A DNA stretch of 24,288 nucleotides from JANPEF01 sp046596055 (GCA_046596055.1 JBKJNH010000147.1:1-24288), one strand, 5' to 3'; positions 16,471-24,160 are shown, numbered from the stretch's first letter. Made by a program: numbers and translations. Notes: generated from the sequence alone by a model not told the origin.

Positions 16471-16980
16471 ATGAAGAATCGCTCCCTGCTCGCGCTGGTC
16501 GCGCTCACCGTGTCGATCGGCCTGTCGGGCTGTTCGTCGGCCCCGGACCTGGTCAACCAGGCTTCGTCGCTCGGCTCGCTCGTCGCTGCGAACCCGAACC
16601 TGTCGACCTTCATGGGCCTCGCGCAGTCGGCGGGCATCGACCAGATGCTCACCGGGAAGAATCCGCTGACGCTGCTGGCGCCGAGCAATGACGCCTTCAG
16701 CGCGCTGCCGCCGGACGTGCTCGCCGGCCTCGCCAGGCCCGAGAACAAGGACCAGCTCGCCGGCATCCTCAAGAACCACATCCTGTCCGGCAGCGCATCG
16801 CTCGACGGTCTGTCGAAGATGACAGGCACCAACGCCCCGAAAAGCCTGCTCGGTTCGACCCTGGACGTGGGTCAGGCAAAGGACGGCAGCCTGTCGATCG
16901 GCGGCGCGAAGGTGCTGTCGACCGCGAAGAGCGGCAACGGCTTCGTCCACACGGTCGACCGGGTCATCCTCCCGCAGTGA
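16471..16980 (+). CDS. fasciclin-domain lipoprotein
   Basis: This is a 169-residue lipoprotein. The signal peptide ends in the lipobox LSGC, with Cys21 as the lipidated residue. One fasciclin (FAS1) domain fills about 38-169, with family landmarks LTLLAPSNDAFSALP, ILKNHILSGS and the C-terminal GFVHTVDRVILP. FAS1 domains mediate adhesion or bind matrix components; in bacteria they are often surface lipoproteins. Start: ATG 16471 or GTG 16468, both served by GGAGGT at 16455-16460; the in-frame ATG at 16453 overlaps that site and is unlikely. The gene has its own promoter and is followed by a strong hairpin, so it is probably monocistronic. Confidence 0.9.
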   Translation: MKNRSLLALVALTVSIGLSGCSSAPDLVNQASSLGSLVAANPNLSTFMGLAQSAGIDQMLTGKNPLTLLAPSNDAFSALPPDVLAGLARPENKDQLAGILKNHILSGSASLDGLSKMTGTNAPKSLLGSTLDVGQAKDGSLSIGGAKVLSTAKSGNGFVHTVDRVILPQ

Positions 16981-16992
16981 CGCATGGAGCCC

Positions 16993-17021
16993 GGGGCGGT
17001 CGCCGATCCGGCGATCGCCCC
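16993..17021 (+). terminator. terminator of the fasciclin gene
   Basis: Arms 16993-17005 and 17009-17021 form a 13-bp stem with one G-U pair and a 3-nt loop, starting 12 bp after the stop codon. The sequence after it (TTCGGCTTCGCGCTTC) is moderately T-rich. Apart from this hairpin, the 183-bp gap to the next annotated start holds the open frame discussed for the ANKH-like gene. Confidence 0.65.
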
Positions 17022-17163
17022 TTCGGCTTCGCGCTTCCCCCGCCGCCTCGGAGCGTGAAGCATCTCCCCTGATCCCGAGGACTCGATCCCGCCAGCCGTT
17101 CCGGCGCTGACCGATCGCGAGGTCTATCAGGCCTGGTGGCCCCTCGCGACAAGTTGGCTGCTG

Positions 17164-18408
17164 ATGGGACTCGAACTGCCGACGGTGAGTGCCGTCGTGG
17201 CGCGCCTGCCGGAGGCGACCGTGAGCCTCGCCGCCTACGGCGGCGTCGTCATGCCGTTGTCGCTGCTCATCGAAGCGCCGATCATCATGCTGCTGGCCGC
17301 CTCGACCGCACTTGCGCGGGACCTGCCGTCGTACCGCGTCGGCTCGCGGTTCATGTGGACCGCCGGCCTCTCGCTCACCGCGCTCCACGTGCTGGTCGCG
17401 TTCACACCGCTCTACGACCTGGTCGTCGTCGGACTCCTGCGTCCGCCGCCCGAGGTCGTCGAGCCCGCCCGCATCGGCATGCAGATCATGACGCCGTGGA
17501 CCATGGCGATCGCGTACCGGCGCTACCAGCAGGGCGTGCTCATCCGCTTCGGACGATCGCGCGCCGTCAGCGTCGGCACCACGATCCGCCTGGCGACGAT
17601 CGCGCTCGTGCTGGCGGTCGGCGCCGCGCTCGCGACCACGTGGAAGCTGTCCGGCGTCCTCATCGGCGCCAGTGCGACGTCGCTGGGCGTGGTCGCCGAG
17701 GCGCTCTATGCGTGGCTCGCGGTGCGCCCGCTGCTGGCCGGACCGGTGAAGGCCGCGCGCAACGACGGCCGCCCGCTGGACACCGCGCGCTTCCTGCAGT
17801 TCTACGTTCCCCTCTCGCTTACGCCCCTGTTCCTGTTCGCCTCGATGCCGCTGTCGACGGCGGCGATGGGCCGCATGCCGCTGCCGCTCGAATCGCTCGC
17901 CGCATGGCCCGCAATCAACGGGCTCGTGCTCGCGGTGCGCAGCACCGGCTTCGCGCTCAACGAGGTCGTCGTCTCGCTGCTCGATCGTCCGGGAGCGGCG
18001 GCCGTGTTGCGCCGCTTCGTGCGTCGACTTGCCCTGGGCACGGGACTCGTGCTGCTCACGCTCGCGGTGACGCCGCTGGGCGGAGTGTGGTTCGGACAGG
18101 TCGCGGGGCTGACCGGGGCACCGCTCGCACTGGCCATCGCCGGGCTTTGGTTCGCCCTGCCGATCCCCAGTTCGACCGCGTACCAGAGCTTCCACCAGGG
18201 CGCGATCGTGCACGGCCGGGCGACGCGACATGTCACGGAGTCGGTGCTCGTGCTCCTGGGGACGATCGCGATCGTGCTGGGGGTGGGGATCGCGCTGCGA
18301 GGGCTGCCGGGCCTTCATGTTGCACTGATGGCCGCGGCCCTGGGAAACCTGGTGCAACTCGGCTGGCTCGCCCGCCGGTCGAGAGGGGTGCTCGCCCACG
18401 GCACTTAG
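17164..18408 (+). CDS. ANKH/MATE-like multi-helix membrane protein, N-terminus uncertain
   Basis: From the ATG at 17164 this is a 414-residue integral membrane protein with about 11 hydrophobic helices and small polar loops. It resembles the progressive-ankylosis-like branch of the MOP/MATE exporter superfamily (family landmarks GMQIMTPWTMAIAYRRYQQG and SSTAYQSFHQGAI). The real N-terminus is probably longer. The same frame is open back to 17059 and encodes LTDREVYQAWWPLATSWLL, which completes the first helix, but it holds no ATG, GTG or TTG. A TGA stands at 17056. A GTG at 17055 lies one frame off and runs into a stop at the CCCC tract near 17066-17069, so a one-base difference there would join it. 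There is no Shine-Dalgarno sequence before 17164. The substrate is unknown; the family includes pyrophosphate and citrate/ATP exporters in animals. Confidence 0.78.
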   Translation: MGLELPTVSAVVARLPEATVSLAAYGGVVMPLSLLIEAPIIMLLAASTALARDLPSYRVGSRFMWTAGLSLTALHVLVAFTPLYDLVVVGLLRPPPEVVEPARIGMQIMTPWTMAIAYRRYQQGVLIRFGRSRAVSVGTTIRLATIALVLAVGAALATTWKLSGVLIGASATSLGVVAEALYAWLAVRPLLAGPVKAARNDGRPLDTARFLQFYVPLSLTPLFLFASMPLSTAAMGRMPLPLESLAAWPAINGLVLAVRSTGFALNEVVVSLLDRPGAAAVLRRFVRRLALGTGLVLLTLAVTPLGGVWFGQVAGLTGAPLALAIAGLWFALPIPSSTAYQSFHQGAIVHGRATRHVTESVLVLLGTIAIVLGVGIALRGLPGLHVALMAAALGNLVQLGWLARRSRGVLAHGT

Positions 18409-18554
18409 CTCGGCGACCGTCCAGCGGCCCCGTCTCCGACTGGTTCAATCTGCAACAATCACGACACTTGCGTGCGGGCCCGGGAAGGACCGATTGTCGG
18501 CAGGAAGCGTGCCCGCCACGGCGACGCTGCCCCGAACCCGCGGAGATCCATCTC

Positions 18555-18830
18555 ATGAACGACAAGAATCCCAAGAAGGCTGACTTCTCGAACGTCGAGA
18601 CCGGCGGCTCCTCGACCGCGCCCGACAGCCTGATCCCGCCCGCCGAGTCCCCGCCGACCGAGATGGCCTACACCGTCGCACCCGGCGACAGTCTCTCGGC
18701 CATCGCGCAGAAGCTGTACGGCGATGCCGGCAAGTGGCGACAGATCTTCGAGGCGAACACCGACCAGATCAAGAACCCCGACCTCATCTATCCGGGGCAG
18801 ATCCTCAAGATCCCCGCCGACCGATCGTGA
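18555..18830 (+). CDS. small LysM-domain protein
   Basis: This 91-residue protein has a polar, probably disordered N-terminus (1-37) and one LysM domain (38-88) with the landmarks YTVAPGDSLSAIAQKLYGD and NPDLIYPGQILKIP. LysM binds N-acetylglucosamine-containing glycans, chiefly peptidoglycan. There is no signal peptide, so it resembles cytoplasmic or phage-tail-like YgaU/XkdP-type proteins more than a secreted hydrolase, unless it is exported by another route. The ATG at 18555 has GGAG 9 nt upstream. It is followed after 26 bp by a lipoprotein gene and probably co-transcribed. The 146 bp before it contain no promoter I can support. Confidence 0.9.
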   Translation: MNDKNPKKADFSNVETGGSSTAPDSLIPPAESPPTEMAYTVAPGDSLSAIAQKLYGDAGKWRQIFEANTDQIKNPDLIYPGQILKIPADRS

Positions 18831-18856
18831 AGTTCGTTTCCAGGGAGGACTCTCGC

Positions 18857-19309
18857 ATGATGCGCCTGCACCTGATCGGCCGGTTCGCCGCCGTCATCAC
18901 CATCGCCACGCTTGCCTTCGCCGGATGCGCCAAGAAGGAAGAAGCCGCGCCCCCGCCGGTCGCCGAGACCCCGAGGGTCGTGCCGTTCCGCGTCGTCTCG
19001 ATGGACCTTGGCAAGCAGCTCGACGCGAACATGCGCGTCGTCCAGTCGTCGGCGCTGTTCGGCGTGCGCGACACGATCCACCTGGCGATCGCCAGCGAGG
19101 GCACGTCGGCGAACGTCACGCTGCGCGCCATCTGGAAGTTCGAGGACGGGCAGATCGTCGGCGACGACGCGCAGGGCCTCGCCCCGACCGGCCCCGCCCA
19201 GACGGAGTTCCACATCATCAACAAGGCGGCGTGGCCGAAGGGCAAGTACAACGTCGAGGTGTTCGCCGACACGATCTCGGCCGGCAAGAAGGAATTCATC
19301 GTCCAGTAG
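18857..19309 (+). CDS. small lipoprotein of unknown function
   Basis: This 150-residue lipoprotein has a hydrophobic signal with lipobox FAGC (Cys24), a Lys/Glu/Pro-rich linker (25-40) and a probable beta-sandwich (about 45-150). The pattern VRDTIHLAIASEG, TLRAIWKFEDG and WPKGKYNVEVFAD resembles small immunoglobulin-like periplasmic domains, ending in KKEFIVQ. I cannot assign a family. The ATG at 18857 is chosen because GGAGG lies 8 nt upstream; a second ATG follows directly. Its close spacing to the LysM gene suggests a shared role at the cell envelope. A strong hairpin terminator follows. Confidence 0.85.
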   Translation: MMRLHLIGRFAAVITIATLAFAGCAKKEEAAPPPVAETPRVVPFRVVSMDLGKQLDANMRVVQSSALFGVRDTIHLAIASEGTSANVTLRAIWKFEDGQIVGDDAQGLAPTGPAQTEFHIINKAAWPKGKYNVEVFADTISAGKKEFIVQ

Positions 19310-19344
19310 CCCACGCGCGCAATGCGGGGTGTTCGCAGTCAATC

Positions 19345-19381
19345 GAAAGGAGGTCCTGCCTTGCGGCGGGACCTCCCTTTC
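19345..19381. terminator. bidirectional terminator between convergent genes
   Basis: A stem of about 16 bp (19345-19360 with 19365-19381, one G-U pair and one bulged C) closes a TTGC loop and is flanked by A-rich and T-rich arms (GAAAGG and CCTTTC). It fits Rho-independent termination in both directions, serving the lipoprotein gene on the plus strand and the thioredoxin-like gene on the minus strand. Confidence 0.85.
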
Positions 19382-19416
19382 ATTTCAGATCGGCCGAAAG
19401 GTCTAGGCTCCGCCCT

Positions 19417-20802
19417 TCAGCTCTTCACCAGCAACCCATCCCGCTTCTTGGCGAGCGACGCCATGAGGGCATTCGGCCTCTGCCCTTCGGGCAGCGCTGC
19501 TCCGTAGGCGATCCCCTCGTCGAGCGTGGCGCGCGCCGCAGCGCTGTCCCCCGCCCCGACCTGCGCGTCGGACAGCGTCGAGTAGACGCGCAGCTTGCGC
19601 GGGCCATAGGCCTTCGCCAGCGAGCGCTTCGCGGCAGCCTGCGCGTCGTCCCAGCGCTTCATCGCGTTGTACAACGCGGCGAGCCGGGCCGGCGGGTTGT
19701 AGTCATCGGGCAGGTCCTTCTCCGAAGCCTCGAGGGCAGGGACCGCGCGCGCGGGATCGCTGGCCTCGATCGCGGCATACACGAGGTGGCCGTCGAACAC
19801 CGTCCGCTGGTCAGCCGTCGTGGCCCTACCCTTCGCGTCGAGGATGAACGCGACCCACGCCTCGGCCGCCATCTTGGCCCCCGGCTCGTCCTTCGCGTCC
19901 TGACGCACCGAGAGCAGCGTGCCGAGCATGCCGGAGCGATCGTCGTCGGCGAACACGAGCGTCGTGTCGGCGACGAAGCCGCGGGTCGCGGTCTCGAGCT
20001 CGGCGACGAGGGCGGCACGCCCCGCCGTCGTGTCCGGGAGCGCCAGCGCAAAGTCGAGCGCCTGCACGGTCACGCTCGCGCCGGCCGGGGACCGGCCGAA
20101 CCGCCCCCGCGCCGCCTGGGCGACGGCGAGTCCCTCGACCGGACGGTCGGTCGTGGAAAGCGAGTACAGCGCCGCCTCGACCGCGCGCGAGTCGACGGCC
20201 GGATCGGCCGGCGGCGTGACGAGCGCGCGAATGTAGTCGTTCGCCGCCCCCTCGTAGTCGCCGGCGCCGTAGGCTCGATCGGCGCGAGCCAACGCGGTGT
20301 CCGCGGGCACGGCCACTTTCACGCCACGCGCAGCAACGAGTGCGGCCTCGCCCGAGCGCAGGAACTCGCGGAGCTGGGCGACCGACATGCCGCCGACACG
20401 TCGGCTCAGCACCGAGCCGTCGGGGTGGACGATCAGGAACGTGGGCAGGGCCTTGGCGGGATACGCCTTCTTCGCGGCCGCGTTCTGCTTCTTCTCGACA
20501 TCCAGGGCGAGCCAGACGAACCGTCCGGCTTCACTCGCGAGGGCGGGGTCCGTGAAGACGAACGCCCTCATCGAGCGACACGAGTGTCACCAGGGTGCCC
20601 ATGACTCGACAAACATCGGCAAGTCGCGCTGTTTCGCCTCGGCGAGCGCACGGGGCAGGTCGTCGTCGATGAACGGCAGCACCGCGTGCAGCGGTCGCTT
20701 CGCCGTTGCCGGGGCGGAACCGCCGCTCGCGGCAGGCGCCGCGACCGGAAGCGTAACGAGCAGTGCCGCGAGCACGGCCGGAGCATGGTGGAAGGCTTTC
20801 AT
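19417..20802 (-). CDS. secreted thioredoxin-fold/TPR protein with in-frame TGA at the active site (candidate selenoprotein)
   Basis: Read through the TGA at 20589-20587, the gene encodes 461 residues. A signal peptide (about 1-25) is followed by a thioredoxin-like domain (about 40-150) and a helical repeat region (about 155-461, TPR-like: RADRAYGAGDYEGAANDYIRA, ARLAALYNAMKRWDDAQAAA). Before the TGA the frame gives PMFVESWAPW and after it HSCRSMRAF, so codon 72 is where the first Cys of W-C-x-x-C belongs. The product would be U72-H-S-C75. Downstream conserved parts are intact: LALDVEK, cis-Pro120 in ALPTF and VHPDGS. If TGA acts as stop, only a 71-residue piece is made. A restart at ATG 20571 would lack the signal peptide and first strand. 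Sec insertion, a nonsense mutation or a sequencing error are the options. The ATG at 20802 is probably leaderless. Confidence 0.8.
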
Positions 20803-20808
20803 GGGACA

Positions 20809-20837
20809 AGGCTAGCAGACCGCCCCGCCTTGGGCAA
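20809..20837 (-). promoter_or_regulatory. promoter of the thioredoxin-fold gene
   Basis: On the minus strand TTGCCC (20837-20832), a 17-bp spacer and TAGCCT (20814-20809), whose end lies 6 nt before the ATG at 20802. It lies in the 77-bp gap shared with the divergent fhs gene, whose possible -35 (TTGCCG, 20845-20850) is only 7 bp away. Confidence 0.4.
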
Positions 20838-20879
20838 AAGGAGCTTGCCGCCGAGGGGTGGGGCCGTCAATTTCCCCCC

Positions 20880-22514
20880 ATGAATCCCATCGCAGACGTC
20901 GCCCGCACGCTCGGGCTCGCCCCGGAACACGTCGTCCCGTACGGCCACACCAAGGCCAAGATCTCGCTCGCTGCCCTCGAAGGCCGCACTCCGAAGGGCC
21001 GGCTCGTGCTGGTCTCCGCGATCACGCCCACGCCGGCCGGCGAGGGGAAGACCACGACGTCGATCGGCCTGGCACAGGGCCTGGCGAAGATCGGCGTGCG
21101 CTCCGCCGTCGCGTTGCGCGAGCCCTCGCTGGGACCGTATCTCGGCATGAAGGGCGGCGGCACCGGGGGCGGCGCGTCGCAGGTCGAGCCGGCCGACGAC
21201 GTAAACATGCACTTCACCGGCGACATCCACGCCGTCTCGAGCGCGCACAACCTGCTCGCGGCGATGGTCGACAACCACCTGCATCACGGCAACGAGTCCG
21301 GGCTCGACTCGCGGCGCGTGACGTGGCGGCGCGTGCTCGACATGAACGACCGCGCTCTGCGCCGCATCGTGCTGGGGCTGGGCGGGCACCTCGAGGGCGT
21401 TCCGCGCGAGTCGGGCTTCGACATCTCGGCCGCCAGCGAGGTGATGGCGATCCTGTGCCTGGCCGACGGCGTCGCCGACCTCAAGGCCCGGCTGGGCCGC
21501 ATCGTCGTCGGCTACCGGCCCGACGGCACGGCCGTCACCGCGGGCGACATGCGCGCCGTGGGCGCCATGGCCGCGCTGCTGCGCGATGCGGTGATGCCGA
21601 ACCTGGTGCAGACCCGGGAGGGCGTGCCGGCGATCATCCACGGCGGCCCGTTCGCCAACATCGCGCACGGCACAAACTCGATCGCCGCAACGCGCCTGGC
21701 GATGTCGTACGCCGACGTCGTCGTCACCGAGGCGGGCTTCGCGTTCGAGCTCGGGGCGGAGAAGTTCTTCGACATCAACTGCGGCTATGGCGGCTTCGCC
21801 CCCTCGTGCACGGTGCTCGTGGCGACGCTGCGCGCGCTCAAGATGCACGGCGGCGCGCCGCTCGACACGGTGAGCGCGCCGAATCCGGCCGCACTCGCGG
21901 CGGGGCTGCCGAATCTCGAGAAGCACCTGGAGAACATCCGCCACTTCGAGCAGTCGTGCGTGGTGGCGATCAACCGCTTCCCCACCGACACCGCCGCGGA
22001 GCTCGACGCGGTCGTCGCGCACTGCAAGTCGCTGGGCATCGAGGCCGTCGTCGCCGACCCGTTCGGCACCGGCGGCCCGGGCTGCACGGACCTGGCCGAG
22101 CGCGTCCACGCGCTGGCGACCACGAGCGAAGCGCGCTTCCGCCCGCTCTACGACTGGAACTCCTCGATCGAGGAGAAGATCAAGACCATCGCCCACGAGA
22201 TGTACGGCGCCGAGGCGGTCGACTACACGGCGCGGGCGAAGCGCGACCGTGCGCACATCGAGAAGCTGGGCTATGGGGGGCTGCCGGTCTGCATCGCCAA
22301 GACGCAGCAGTCGCTGTCCGACAACCCGAAGCTGCTGGGCCGGCCCAAGGATTTCCTCGTCACCGTGCGCGAAATCCAGCTGGCCGCCGGCGCGGGCTTC
22401 GTCATCCCGATCACCGGCGAGATCCTGCGCATGCCCGGCCTGCCCAGGCGACCGCTGGCCGAGCGCTTCGACCTCGACGCGACCGGGCAGATCGTGATCG
22501 GCGACGGGGCGTGA
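20880..22514 (+). CDS. fhs: formate-tetrahydrofolate ligase
   Basis: This 544-residue enzyme joins formate to tetrahydrofolate using ATP, giving 10-formyl-THF in one-carbon metabolism. The length is near the usual 555. The phosphate-binding loop TPAGEGKTTT lies at 51-60. Other family blocks are present: GYGGFAPSCTVLVATLRALKMHGG, CVVAINRFPTD, KIKTIAHEMYGAE and PITGEILRMPGLPRRP near the C-terminus. The ATG at 20880 begins the conserved MNPIADVA stretch. There is no well-spaced Shine-Dalgarno sequence; TCAATT ends 7 nt before the start, so the message may be leaderless. It overlaps the MATE gene by GTGA and diverges from the candidate selenoprotein gene. Confidence 0.96.
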   Translation: MNPIADVARTLGLAPEHVVPYGHTKAKISLAALEGRTPKGRLVLVSAITPTPAGEGKTTTSIGLAQGLAKIGVRSAVALREPSLGPYLGMKGGGTGGGASQVEPADDVNMHFTGDIHAVSSAHNLLAAMVDNHLHHGNESGLDSRRVTWRRVLDMNDRALRRIVLGLGGHLEGVPRESGFDISAASEVMAILCLADGVADLKARLGRIVVGYRPDGTAVTAGDMRAVGAMAALLRDAVMPNLVQTREGVPAIIHGGPFANIAHGTNSIAATRLAMSYADVVVTEAGFAFELGAEKFFDINCGYGGFAPSCTVLVATLRALKMHGGAPLDTVSAPNPAALAAGLPNLEKHLENIRHFEQSCVVAINRFPTDTAAELDAVVAHCKSLGIEAVVADPFGTGGPGCTDLAERVHALATTSEARFRPLYDWNSSIEEKIKTIAHEMYGAEAVDYTARAKRDRAHIEKLGYGGLPVCIAKTQQSLSDNPKLLGRPKDFLVTVREIQLAAGAGFVIPITGEILRMPGLPRRPLAERFDLDATGQIVIGDGA

Positions 22515-23866
22515 ATGATCTGAAGAGACTGCTGTCGATCGCCGCGCCCGTCATCCTGGTCCAGGTCGGACTGACGGCGATGGGCATGGTCGACACGATC
22601 ATGGTCGGCCGCGTCTCCCCGGCCGCGATCGCCGCGGTCGCACTGGCCAGCACGCTGTTCATGGTCGTCGGCACGTTCGGGATGGGCATCATCATGTCGC
22701 TCGACGCCGTGGTCGCCCAGGCGATCGGCGCGGACGATCACCCGGCGGCGGTCCGCGCATTCCAGCGCGCGGTCGTCCTGTCGTTCCTCGTCGCCGTGCC
22801 GACGGTGCTCGTCCTGTCCCTGGGCGAGGCGCTCCTGCGCTGGACCGGCCAGCCCGAGGAGGTCGTGCCCCTGGCGTGGGCCTACATCCTGACGGCCCTT
22901 CCCGGCGTTATTCCGTTCTACTGGTTCGTGGTCATGCGGCAGACGCTGCAGGCCATGCACCGCCTCAAGCCGATCGTGATCACCATCGTGATCGCGAACC
23001 TGCTCAACGCGTTCCTCAACTGGATGTTCATCTTCGGCAACCTGGGCGCGCCCGAGATGGGCGTGACCGGCGCGGCGCTGGCGACGACGATCGGCCGCTT
23101 TGTGATGGCCGGGCTGCTCATGGTGCTCGCGTGGAAGACGTTCCGGACGATGCTGCGGCCATTCCAGCGCGAGGCGTTCGCGCCCCGACCGCTCTTGCGC
23201 TTCGCCGCGCTGGGCGCTCCGATCGGCGCCCAGTACGTGCTCGAGATCGGCGTGTTCTCCCTGATTGGCCTGCTCATGGGACGGCTAGGCACGATCCCGC
23301 TCGCGGGGCACCAGATCGCGCTCGTCATCGCAAGCTTCACGTTCATGGTCCCGCTCGGGATCTCGATGGCGGCGGCGGTGCTGGTCGGCCGCGCGGTCGG
23401 CGCGCACGATCCGGCGGCGATGCGCAGTGCGGCGCGCCTGTCGTTGGCGAGCGCGACCGGGTTCGGAGTCTTCTCGGCGACGATGATGCTGTTGTTCGCG
23501 GAGCCGATCGTGTCCATCTACACGCCCGACCCGGAGGTGCAGGCGATCGCCGCGATGCTGCTGCGCCTGGCCGGGTTGTTCCAGGTGTTCGACGGCATCC
23601 AGGTGACGGGGATCGGCATCCTGCGCGGCGTCGGTGACACGCGCGCACCCCTGTTCGCGAACCTCGTCGGCTACTGGGCGCTGGGGCTCCCGCTGTCGTT
23701 GTTCCTCGCCTTCACCCTCGGCCTCGGGCCCGCGGGGCTGTGGTGGGGCTTCGTGCTGGGGCTCGCGGTGGTCGCCGTGTGGATGTGGTTCCGCGTGCGG
23801 ACCCAGATGGGCCGCACGCAGAAACGCATCGTCCTCGAGGACTCGCCGGCAGTTCAATCGGCATGA
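22511..23866 (+). CDS. MATE-family multidrug/metabolite exporter
   Basis: This 451-residue protein has 12 predicted helices in two six-helix halves. Family landmarks are LSIAAPVILVQVGLTAMGMVDTIMVGR at the start (an 8-residue core is enough to identify it), IANLLNAFLNWMFIFG, GVTGAALATTIGR and GILRGVGDTRAP. NorM-type MATE proteins export cationic drugs or metabolites in exchange for H+ or Na+. The GTG at 22511 is fixed by a GTGA overlap with the fhs stop, so the two are translated together; why a folate enzyme is coupled to an exporter is unclear. The frame is open far upstream inside fhs, but only as a shadow. Confidence 0.93.
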   Translation: MNDLKRLLSIAAPVILVQVGLTAMGMVDTIMVGRVSPAAIAAVALASTLFMVVGTFGMGIIMSLDAVVAQAIGADDHPAAVRAFQRAVVLSFLVAVPTVLVLSLGEALLRWTGQPEEVVPLAWAYILTALPGVIPFYWFVVMRQTLQAMHRLKPIVITIVIANLLNAFLNWMFIFGNLGAPEMGVTGAALATTIGRFVMAGLLMVLAWKTFRTMLRPFQREAFAPRPLLRFAALGAPIGAQYVLEIGVFSLIGLLMGRLGTIPLAGHQIALVIASFTFMVPLGISMAAAVLVGRAVGAHDPAAMRSAARLSLASATGFGVFSATMMLLFAEPIVSIYTPDPEVQAIAAMLLRLAGLFQVFDGIQVTGIGILRGVGDTRAPLFANLVGYWALGLPLSLFLAFTLGLGPAGLWWGFVLGLAVVAVWMWFRVRTQMGRTQKRIVLEDSPAVQSA

Positions 23867-23869
23867 CGC

Positions 23870-23898
23870 TTGACGCATGTGCGAAACGAGCCTAGGCT
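23870..23898 (+). promoter_or_regulatory. promoter after the MATE gene
   Basis: TTGACG (23870-23875), a 17-bp spacer and TAGGCT (23893-23898). A GGAGG (23907-23911) stands 5 nt before an ATG at 23917 that opens only 13 codons. Downstream are two hairpins: AACTC-CCTGA-GAGTT near 23939-23953 and GGTGA-GAT-TCACC at 23984-23996, just before another ATG at 23997. The short open frame could be a leader peptide. Confidence 0.5.
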
Positions 23899-23950
23899 GA
23901 TCGCACTGGAGGTCCCATGCGGCACGACGCCGAAGCAAACTCCCTGAGAG

Positions 23951-24160
23951 TTGGCTGATCCGGTGTCGAGTAGCTCTGCCGAAGGTGAGATTCACCATGA
24001 CCTTCCACGCCCGCGCCCGGCGATCATCCCCGCTCGCCCCAGTACCACCCCTCATTCTGGCCATCCTCTTCTACCACGCGGCCTCTACTTCGTCCGTGCT
24101 TCACAGGGCGACGTGAGCTCGGTCGCTCGAGTCGTTCTGGCCGGCGGGGGGACCCCGTGA
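23951..24160 (+). pseudogene. possible remnant of a secreted protein's C-terminal sorting domain
   Basis: This frame is open from a TTG at 23951 (stop upstream at 23945) to a TGA at 24160. Its last 26 residues, beginning GLYFVRAS and ending ARVVLAGGGTP, look like the end of a FlgD/type-IX-like C-terminal domain, comparable to GLLFYRLRVS in the CBM9 protein. The preceding 43 residues are Pro/Arg/Ser-rich and look non-coding, and there is no Shine-Dalgarno sequence. Its stop forms a GTGA overlap with the next gene, as at true gene junctions here. I read it as a gene whose body was deleted, but it could be chance in GC-rich DNA. Confidence 0.35.

Noticed and set aside
17056..17058. A second in-frame TGA as possible selenocysteine, before the ANKH-like gene
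   Set aside because: No cysteine or redox motif surrounds it, and nothing upstream in that frame looks coding.
18441..18465. GGTTCAATC resembling a tRNA T-arm
   Set aside because: No acceptor or anticodon stems can be formed around it.
20858..22510. Open frame continuing upstream of the MATE exporter
   Set aside because: It is an out-of-frame shadow of fhs with no domain; the exporter begins at the GTG in the GTGA overlap.
23917..23999. Riboswitch suggested by pieces such as GCCGAAGCAAAC and CTGAGAG
   Set aside because: Only short pieces resemble known cores; the required conserved helices and spacing are not met by eye.
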